DNA of 14,572 bases from the NCBI GenBank assembly GCA_027064565.1, contig JAMOPK010000152.1, positions 1 through 14,572 of the forward strand, written 5' to 3'. The notes beneath the pieces were generated by a model. The model was not told the origin of the DNA. It saw nothing but the letters and a program-made list of their open reading frames with translations, and did not search any database. The translations under genes were made by a program, and so were the position numbers. Shown here piece after piece: positions 5,884 to 10,425 of this stretch (position 1 is its first letter; every line of letters begins with the position of its first letter). This DNA comes from Caldifarciminota bacterium. GTDB taxonomy: Bacteria > Hydrothermota > Hydrothermia > B15-G9.

Positions 5884-6681
5884 ATGAAAGCGATAGAGCT
5901 CTTTCGGAGCCTGAAATCCGATAACATCTCAGGTGCTTCAACGCTTCTGCAAAAAACTGTCGATGGACTTCAGAAGCTTGATGGTTCCGAACTCTCAAAG
6001 TTTATCGATCTACTGCCGGAAACGCATCCGTCCATGGCTCCGATCCTGTCCCTCTGGCAGGCGCTGAAAAATGCTGTTGAAACCGGCGCATCCCGTGAAG
6101 AGATACTCCAGAGAGCCATGGATTTTCTGGAAACAGCGTCGAATTCGAGGGAAGCAACCGTAAGATTGGCCGTTGAAAAGCTCTCAACCTGTCGAAATGT
6201 GGTCACCATTTCCCATTCGTCCCTTGTGGAAGCCGCTCTGGTTCAGCTGAGCAAAAACCCGAAACTGCACGTTGTGGTGGGAGAATCCAGACCCATGAGG
6301 GAGGGGATAAACCTCGCCCGTGTCCTGCATTCCAGCGGCATCAAAGTGACGCTTGTGGTGGACATGGCTGCGGTTTACATGGTGAAAGATGCTGATTGCG
6401 TGGTTGTGGGCGCCGATGCGGTGACGCCCGACTCCGTCATCAACAAGGTGGGCACGTTTGCCCTTGCACTGGCTGCCAGAGAATACAGAAAGCCCGTTTT
6501 TGTGCTCGCCAGCGTGGATAAGTTCCTGTGCGGCTCGGCAGCGGAAAGACTTGTTATTCCGACCAGAGACCCATCCGAAATCGTGGAAAACGTCGATTTT
6601 GAAGTCAGGAACTTCTATTTCGATGTTACGCCGAGGCGATGGGTGGAAATTGTATCGGACAGCCCTCAATCCTGCGACTGA
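5884..6681 (+). CDS. eIF2B alpha/beta/delta-like (MtnA superfamily) protein
   Basis: A 265-residue protein of the superfamily that includes MtnA (5-methylthioribose-1-phosphate isomerase), archaeal ribose-1,5-bisphosphate isomerase and the eIF2B regulatory subunits. Residues 1-100 are an N-terminal helical domain. The Rossmann-like half carries ESRPMREG (134-141), VTLVVDMAAVYMV (155-167) and VVGADAVTPDSVINKVGTFA (174-193), with the Asp178 that corresponds to the MtnA active-site Asp. The Cys of the isomerases (T-H-C-N motif) is absent: the equivalent segment reads TISHSS (108-113). It is shorter than MtnA (about 350) and nearer eIF2B/R15Pi-like proteins in length. The GAGGTG at the end of yhhQ serves as its Shine-Dalgarno. 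Many bacterial members are annotated as translation initiation factors, but their role is unproven. Confidence 0.8.
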   Translation: MKAIELFRSLKSDNISGASTLLQKTVDGLQKLDGSELSKFIDLLPETHPSMAPILSLWQALKNAVETGASREEILQRAMDFLETASNSREATVRLAVEKLSTCRNVVTISHSSLVEAALVQLSKNPKLHVVVGESRPMREGINLARVLHSSGIKVTLVVDMAAVYMVKDADCVVVGADAVTPDSVINKVGTFALALAAREYRKPVFVLASVDKFLCGSAAERLVIPTRDPSEIVENVDFEVRNFYFDVTPRRWVEIVSDSPQSCD

Positions 6682-6940
6682 TCCACCTTTCGACAGGCGA
6701 TAATGGCTTGCGGCAGAAAACACAGCTTCTCAACTGTTCCTCGGGACGAGATGCAAGTCCAGAACCATGCGAACACTCAAGTTCGACCGCATAGGCTACC
6801 TCGTGGAGAAAGGTATTCCAAAAATCCCGGCGAGAGTTTAAGCTCACGCTCGTTGTATCTGACAATCGAACATTTAAACAGCCGTGATGGGGGGAGTGTT
6901 ATGACCGGGAATCGGGGAGTTCTTTCAGGTTTTGTGGCAT
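6682..6940. other. Convergent intergenic stretch without a convincing gene
   Basis: This stretch lies between the stop of the eIF2B-like gene and the stop of the minus-strand ATPase. I see no clear bidirectional terminator. A 24-codon frame at 6767-6841 reads MRTLKFDRIGYLVEKGIPKI and then PARV before a TAA. It has a plausible protein texture but no Shine-Dalgarno and no family I can defend; it could be the front of a lost gene. A longer frame at 6703-6984 has no protein-like character and runs into the ATPase. Confidence 0.4.
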
Positions 6941-8227
6941 TTAAAATGCCCAGAACGGCACAAACAGCACCCTGCATCCATTGAACTCCTTTATTCCTGA
7001 CGAAGTTCTATTTATGACCATTGCAGCACGGGATTTATAAGTTTTAATGAATGAAGCAAGGCTGTTGGGTATCCGGAATTCCCTCATGGAGCGGTTTTTG
7101 ACCTCAATTGGGATAGGCATATCGTTATGAAAAATCACGAAATCCACTTCCTGTCGGGTCTTCGTCCTCCAGTAGTTTACTCTCTCCCAGATGGGCAACA
7201 ACTTTAAAAGTTCCGATAAAACAAAGATTTCGCCCAATATCCCTCTGTCAGGCCTGACTGTCGGATCGGAGAAGGAATCGATAGCCATGTTCCGGATCCC
7301 GGGGTCATTAAAACAAATTTTGGGGTTTCTTTTCAATTCGGTTATCCGATTGCGATGGAACGGCCTCAACGTGCTGACTATGAGTGCATTTTCGATGGCC
7401 TCGACATGCTTTTTCAGAGTTCGGAAATTTATCCCCAATTCTGAGCTTAATCCTCTGAGTCTCAGAATCCCGCATCCCGAAGCTGCCAGCGCAGAAATAA
7501 CGGCCATGAACCGCTCGAACTGTCCGGATGATGTCAACATCAAAATGTCCCTCTCGAACACCATGCTCAGGATGCTGTAAAGCAGATGTTTTTTGATTTC
7601 AGGGTCAGTTTCAAGGACAACGGCGGGATACCCTCCAAAGGTGATAAACTCGGCGACCAACCTGTTAAGTTGCTCGATAACGGCGTCTTGCGGGGCTGGA
7701 GGGACATCATTTACCTTGCCTTCCAAAATGAACTCTCTTACAGTCCGGCGGTGTTCCGATGTGAACCTTTCAAGGAACGGGTCCCTCGCACGCAGGAATT
7801 CGCTGAAACTGAAAGGCATAAGCCTGAAAGAAAGCACTCTGCCGGCCATCTTTGCGGCAATCTCCCGCAGTTGCACGCTTATCGAGCCAGTGAAGATAAG
7901 CTTCACCGATGTCAGGTCGAAGATGGTCTTCAGCGCATTTGCTGCATCGGGAACGAGCTGAACCTCATCCAGAAACAGAAAGTTCTGTCTGTCGACTTTC
8001 GTAAGCGTCTTTACGAATTCAAGAGGATCAGCAGCGAATTGTTCTGCCGACTTTCTGTATTCAAAAGAGACATAGACCGCATGCCCCAGACTTCTCTTTT
8101 CCACCTGCTCCTTCAGGATGTTAAGCAAAGTTGTTTTGCCTGATTGTCTTGGGCCAACTATGGCTATGGCCTCTCTTCTCCCTATGACTTTGAGGATTTT
8201 CTCCGCAATATCCCTTTTGACGATCAT
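6941..8227 (-). CDS. DUF4143-type AAA ATPase
   Basis: A 428-residue protein of the AAA_14/DUF4143 family, common in archaea and in anaerobic and thermophilic bacteria, often in variable or horizontally moved loci; its cellular role is not established. Residues 15-145 are the P-loop domain, with Walker A GPRQSGKT (25-32), Walker B FLFLDE (83-88) and FTGSISVQLREIAAKMAGR (112-130) containing the sensor region and a conserved arginine. Residues about 195-400 are the DUF4143 part: a winged-helix-like segment (about 245-290), then a restriction-endonuclease-like end with E360-x-D362 and E375-x-K377 (IPIEVKNR). The start is ATG 8227: an in-frame TAA lies five codons upstream with no other start between, and no Shine-Dalgarno precedes it. 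Two palindromes abut the start. Convergent to the eIF2B-like gene. Confidence 0.9.
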   Translation of the reverse strand: MIVKRDIAEKILKVIGRREAIAIVGPRQSGKTTLLNILKEQVEKRSLGHAVYVSFEYRKSAEQFAADPLEFVKTLTKVDRQNFLFLDEVQLVPDAANALKTIFDLTSVKLIFTGSISVQLREIAAKMAGRVLSFRLMPFSFSEFLRARDPFLERFTSEHRRTVREFILEGKVNDVPPAPQDAVIEQLNRLVAEFITFGGYPAVVLETDPEIKKHLLYSILSMVFERDILMLTSSGQFERFMAVISALAASGCGILRLRGLSSELGINFRTLKKHVEAIENALIVSTLRPFHRNRITELKRNPKICFNDPGIRNMAIDSFSDPTVRPDRGILGEIFVLSELLKLLPIWERVNYWRTKTRQEVDFVIFHNDMPIPIEVKNRSMREFRIPNSLASFIKTYKSRAAMVINRTSSGIKEFNGCRVLFVPFWAF

Positions 8228-8229
8228 TG

Positions 8230-8252
8230 CAGCAAAAGTTTAACTTTTGTTG
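8230..8252. promoter_or_regulatory. Operator-like dyad 1 at the ATPase start
   Basis: CAGCAAAAGT (8230-8239), spacer TTA, ACTTTTGTTG (8243-8252). The arms match at 9 of 10 positions. The dyad starts three bases before the ATPase ATG and contains its likely -10 box (minus-strand TAAACT, 8242-8237). Confidence 0.7.
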
Positions 8253-8265
8253 TATTCGAATGCAA
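8237..8265 (-). promoter_or_regulatory. Likely ATPase promoter buried in the dyads
   Basis: On the minus strand, TTGCAT (8265-8260), a 17-base spacer, and TAAACT (8242-8237). Both are partial consensus matches (3/6 and 4/6). Nine bases separate the -10 box from ATG 8227, and there is no Shine-Dalgarno, so the mRNA would be leaderless. A protein bound to the dyads would cover the promoter completely. Confidence 0.45.
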
Positions 8266-8285
8266 CAAAAGTCTTACTATTGTTG
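8263..8285. promoter_or_regulatory. Operator-like dyad 2 upstream of the ATPase
   Basis: CAACAAAAGT (8263-8272), spacer CTT, ACTATTGTTG (8276-8285). The arms match at 9 of 10. It has the same arm sequence and spacing as dyad 1, with centres 33 bp apart, about three helical turns. An 8-bp palindrome ATTCGAAT (8254-8261) lies between the two. Confidence 0.7.
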
Positions 8286-8336
8286 CGCAGGAGCTCGGCC
8301 TTTTCTCTGCACCTCCCCATGGGGCGTTTCGGGCAC

Positions 8337-8342
8337 TAAAAT
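8337..8342 (+). promoter_or_regulatory. -10 box of the DUF2007-radical SAM-acpS unit, leaderless
   Basis: TAAAAT (8337-8342) lies exactly seven bases before ATG 8350, so transcription would begin at or one base before the start codon. There is no Shine-Dalgarno. No -35 consensus is visible; a 10-bp palindrome CCCCATGGGG (8315-8324) occupies that position instead. Confidence 0.55.
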
Positions 8343-8349
8343 CTTAATC

Positions 8350-8589
8350 ATGGACAAACTCAAAGAGTTGATGACAGTAAATGGCCTGACGGAAGCATGG
8401 ATTGTCAAGGACCTCTTGATGAACAACGGGATAATGGCAGAGCTTCATTATGACCCGGTGGCCTCCATCATGGGGCTGAATATCGGGAAATTGGGGGCTG
8501 TGAAAATCCTTGTAAGGGAGGAGGAACTCGAAGATGCAAGAAAAATTATTGAATCCGCCCTCGGAACTGATCGGGATCAAGGGCTATGA
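8350..8589 (+). CDS. DUF2007-type small protein
   Basis: A 79-residue protein. Residues 1-70 show the DUF2007 (putative signal-transducing protein) pattern: a helix (LTEAWIVKDLLMNNGI), a short strand with a variable loop (AELHYDP, MGLNIGKLG), then VKILVREEELEDARKIIESA. The fold is a small ferredoxin-like alpha/beta domain resembling ACT-type folds. The function is unknown; the family is often a short standalone gene or a fusion tail. I take ATG 8350 as the start because it lies seven bases from a TAAAAT box; the longer frame from 8227 would run across the ATPase operators. Its last codons overlap the next gene by 56 bases, in a different frame, and carry that gene's GGGAGGAGG Shine-Dalgarno. 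Confidence 0.75.
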   Translation: MDKLKELMTVNGLTEAWIVKDLLMNNGIMAELHYDPVASIMGLNIGKLGAVKILVREEELEDARKIIESALGTDRDQGL

Positions 8590-9277
8590 GGGCACCACCC
8601 TAATAGATTTTCCGGGCCGAATATCCACGCTGATCTTCATAGGCGGCTGCAATTTCAGGTGTCCGTTCTGTCACAACCCTGAACTTGTGCTTCCGGAGCT
8701 TTTGAAACAGACACCGACGCTCAGCATGGACGAGATCAAGGGAATCATCAAAAAGAGGAGCAAGCTGATAAGGGGTGTCTCTTTCACAGGCGGCGAGCCT
8801 TTGATCTGGAGGGGGCTTCCGGAACTCCTTGCGTGGATCAAAAACGACCTCGGCCTGCCTACTAAAATCGACACTAACGGCTATCTTCCCGATAGGCTGC
8901 GTGACGTGATAGACAGGGGACTGGTCGATTACGTGGCCATGGACATCAAGGCGGCGCCGGAAGACTACCCCAGAGCGACCGGGGTGCCCAATCTGGACTT
9001 CGGACGGATACTGGAATCGGTGGAGCTGATAAAGACTTCGGGCATCGAGTATGAGTTCCGCACTACCGCTGTGCCGACTTTCGTGACCGAGGAGACGATG
9101 CACAAAATTGGCGAGGTTTCAAAGGGCGCCCGACTTCACGCTATCCAGCAGTTCCGTAACCTTAAGACGCTCTCAGGCGATTACGCTGACATCAGGCCTT
9201 ATCCCCGCTCGGTGCTGGATAAGTTAGTGGATATTCTGTCGCAATACGTCCAGCAGGTGGAACTGAGAGGGGTGTGA
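8534..9277 (+). CDS. Radical SAM protein, anaerobic RNR-activating (NrdG2-like)
   Basis: A 247-residue radical SAM enzyme. The N-terminal KGYEGTTLIDFPGRISTLIF is characteristic of the NrdG2/pyruvate formate-lyase-activase-like group. The 4Fe-4S motif is C39-x3-C43-x2-C46 (GCNFRCPFCHNP). FTGGEPL around residues 84-90 is the SAM-binding GGE motif, and KIDTNGYLP and YVAMDIKAAPE follow as expected. These proteins are annotated as activators of class III ribonucleotide reductase, installing a glycyl radical; the target cannot be confirmed because no nrdD is in the window. The start at ATG 8534 has a GGGAGGAGG Shine-Dalgarno at 8516-8524. It is co-transcribed with the DUF2007 gene before it and acpS one base after it. 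Confidence 0.85.
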   Translation: MQEKLLNPPSELIGIKGYEGTTLIDFPGRISTLIFIGGCNFRCPFCHNPELVLPELLKQTPTLSMDEIKGIIKKRSKLIRGVSFTGGEPLIWRGLPELLAWIKNDLGLPTKIDTNGYLPDRLRDVIDRGLVDYVAMDIKAAPEDYPRATGVPNLDFGRILESVELIKTSGIEYEFRTTAVPTFVTEETMHKIGEVSKGARLHAIQQFRNLKTLSGDYADIRPYPRSVLDKLVDILSQYVQQVELRGV

Positions 9278-9278
9278 G

Positions 9279-9638
9279 TTGCAGGGGATCGGCATCGACC
9301 TCGTCGAGAATCACCGAATAGGCAGACTCATCGAACTCTACGGCTCAAAGTTCCTCAGCCGCATCTACACCGAACGGGAACTCCTCTATTGTGCCCCAAA
9401 GGCCAATAGTGTTCAGTGTTTTGCCGCACGTTTTGCCGCAAAAGAGGCCTTCATGAAAGCTGTCGGCATGGGATTGGGAGAGGTTCGATTTAAGGATGTT
9501 GAGGTTGTCAACCTTGAGACCGGCCAGCCTGAGCTGATTTTGCACGGCAGGGCGTATTCGCTGGTCGGTCAAAGGAAAGTCATGGTCAGTTTGAGCCACA
9601 CGGACTGTTGTTCCGTTGCCGTTGTTGTGATATTCTAA
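9279..9638 (+). CDS. acpS: Holo-[acyl-carrier-protein] synthase
   Basis: A 119-residue protein of typical AcpS length. It transfers 4'-phosphopantetheine from CoA to the serine of acyl carrier protein. The Mg2+-binding signature is complete: GIGIDLVE at 3-10 with Asp7, and RFAAKEAFMKA at 51-61 with Glu56. The SLSHT segment (104-108) near the C-terminus is also standard. The start is TTG 9279, one base after the previous stop; the sequence begins almost directly with the GIGIDLV motif, so little or no N-terminus is missing. Purine-rich GAGAGGGGTG at the end of the radical SAM gene serves as ribosome-binding site. With accB in the same window it belongs to fatty-acid synthesis, but in a different unit. 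Confidence 0.96.
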   Translation: MQGIGIDLVENHRIGRLIELYGSKFLSRIYTERELLYCAPKANSVQCFAARFAAKEAFMKAVGMGLGEVRFKDVEVVNLETGQPELILHGRAYSLVGQRKVMVSLSHTDCCSVAVVVIF

Positions 9639-9662
9639 CGATTCGAGATTGTTTCTCAAATA

Positions 9663-9692
9663 TTGCAATAACCGATTGTGTTGCATTAAAAT
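9663..9692 (+). promoter_or_regulatory. Leaderless promoter of the Panacea-like gene
   Basis: TTGCAA (9663-9668), an 18-base spacer and TAAAAT (9687-9692). Seven bases separate the -10 box from ATG 9700, and no Shine-Dalgarno is present. The -10 sequence and its spacing to the ATG are identical to those of the DUF2007 gene. Confidence 0.65.
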
Positions 9693-9699
9693 CATTGGC

Positions 9700-10113
9700 A
9701 TGAAACTCGAAAAAGATATTGTCCTCTACATCCTGAGGGAAGTGCCTGACCAGCACCCGTTCAGGCTCAGTCGATTTTTGTTCCTGATCGATCTGGAATA
9801 CCTCCGCAGACACGGGGAAAAGCTGACGGAATTCTACTACCAGCTTTTCCCGGAGGCATTTTTCATCGAAGGATTTCCACAGTTCCTTGAGAACATCCCT
9901 GAGATAGAAAAACAGGTAGAGTATGACGAAAAGGGCAACCCAAAACGCGGCTTTTTCCGGCTCGTGAAAGACGTCGAGGTCGAACTGCCGCCCGATGTCC
10001 GCGAAGTCGTGGATGCAGTGCTCGCAAGATACGGCCAGCTTCCAGATCAGGAGCTGAACTCAGTTGTTGTGAGCTCGCCGGAATATCGAAAGTTCCTTGA
10101 AGGTGATGGATAG
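9700..10113 (+). CDS. Panacea/DUF4065-like (SocA-like) protein
   Basis: A 137-residue protein from ATG 9700 (MKLEKDIVLYIL). A frame from 9649 exists, but its codons overlap the promoter. Residues 18-45 (HPFRLSRFLFLIDLEYLRRHGEKLTEF) resemble the opening helices of Panacea/DUF4065 domains, with the usual pattern of a Tyr/Leu/Asp-rich helix followed by G-x-x-[IL]-T. The rest is acidic and shows no other motif. Panacea domains occur in antitoxins that pair with varied toxins, and in phage or secretion-associated proteins. No toxin-like partner adjoins this gene: acpS is upstream and 312 bases of apparently non-coding DNA follow. The assignment is by pattern only; a standalone archaeal/bacterial DUF4065-like regulator is an alternative. 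Confidence 0.5.
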   Translation: MKLEKDIVLYILREVPDQHPFRLSRFLFLIDLEYLRRHGEKLTEFYYQLFPEAFFIEGFPQFLENIPEIEKQVEYDEKGNPKRGFFRLVKDVEVELPPDVREVVDAVLARYGQLPDQELNSVVVSSPEYRKFLEGDG

Positions 10114-10278
10114 CCGTTGCCTTAAGTGCCCGCCTCGCCCTGTCCGACATAATTTCAGAGAGAACCGCCCAGAGATTGACCTATTGTCAGTGGAGCTTTT
10201 GGCCTATAGCGCTTCGATTATTATCTTTACAAGAACGTCAGTCTGAGGCGAGGTTCCTGGCAGTTTTACATGCGGTGA

Positions 10279-10306
10279 TTGACAAAACATGGCTCATGGC
10301 TATAAT
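10279..10306 (+). promoter_or_regulatory. Perfect-consensus sigma70 promoter of the cyclase lipoprotein
   Basis: TTGACA (10279-10284), a 16-base spacer and TATAAT (10301-10306). Both hexamers match the consensus exactly. Transcription should begin near 10313. Unlike several other promoters here, it leaves a long leader and the gene has a strong Shine-Dalgarno. Confidence 0.88.
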
Positions 10307-10324
10307 AAAAATTTGCTAAAGTTC

Positions 10325-10377
10325 AAATCCGATAAGCTACCCATTTGGATTTTCGGGATTGAAAATCAACCCGTTTT
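10325..10377 (+). promoter_or_regulatory. Leader with competing hairpins
   Basis: Three overlapping stems can form: AAATCC (10325-10330) with GGATTT (10347-10352); GATTTTC (10348-10354) with GAAAATC (10361-10367); and GGGATTGA (10355-10362) with TCAACCC (10366-10372), which has one bulged A and is followed by GTTTTCCCC. Each overlaps its neighbour, so they exclude one another. This resembles an attenuator, but the T run is only four bases. Confidence 0.3.
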
Positions 10378-10425
10378 CCCCTGATATTTACAAACTGTCG
10401 AAAAACCTAAAAAGGAGGTTTTGAG

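Larger units (their letters stand above)
10114..10425. other. Intergenic region with strong promoter and structured leader
   Basis: No gene is seen. The first 160 bases show nothing recognisable apart from a weak distant inverted repeat (CCTCGCC near 10132 and GGCGAGG near 10240). The second half holds the promoter at 10279-10306 and a leader of about 113 bases before the cyclase lipoprotein, described separately. Confidence 0.6.

Noticed and set aside
7586..8143. A 185-codon plus-strand frame (and nearby 7191-7580 and 7593-7961) opposite the DUF4143 ATPase
   Set aside because: They are antisense shadows; the minus strand encodes intact Walker A and B motifs over the same bases.
8230..8285. 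The repeated CAACAAAAGT units as a CRISPR array or insertion-sequence end
   Set aside because: There are only two dyads with a short, palindromic separator and no spacer-like unique sequence. No matching copy is seen at the other end of the ATPase gene, and no transposase or target duplication is present.
8227..8349. An N-terminal extension of the DUF2007 protein from ATG 8227
   Set aside because: It would translate through the ATPase operator dyads, has a low-complexity, cysteine-rich sequence, and ignores the TAAAAT box seven bases before ATG 8350.
10131..10247. A distant inverted repeat (CCTCGCC and GGCGAGG) in the region before the cyclase promoter
   Set aside because: Seven bases of pairing over about 100 bases of loop is expected by chance, and no T tail follows.
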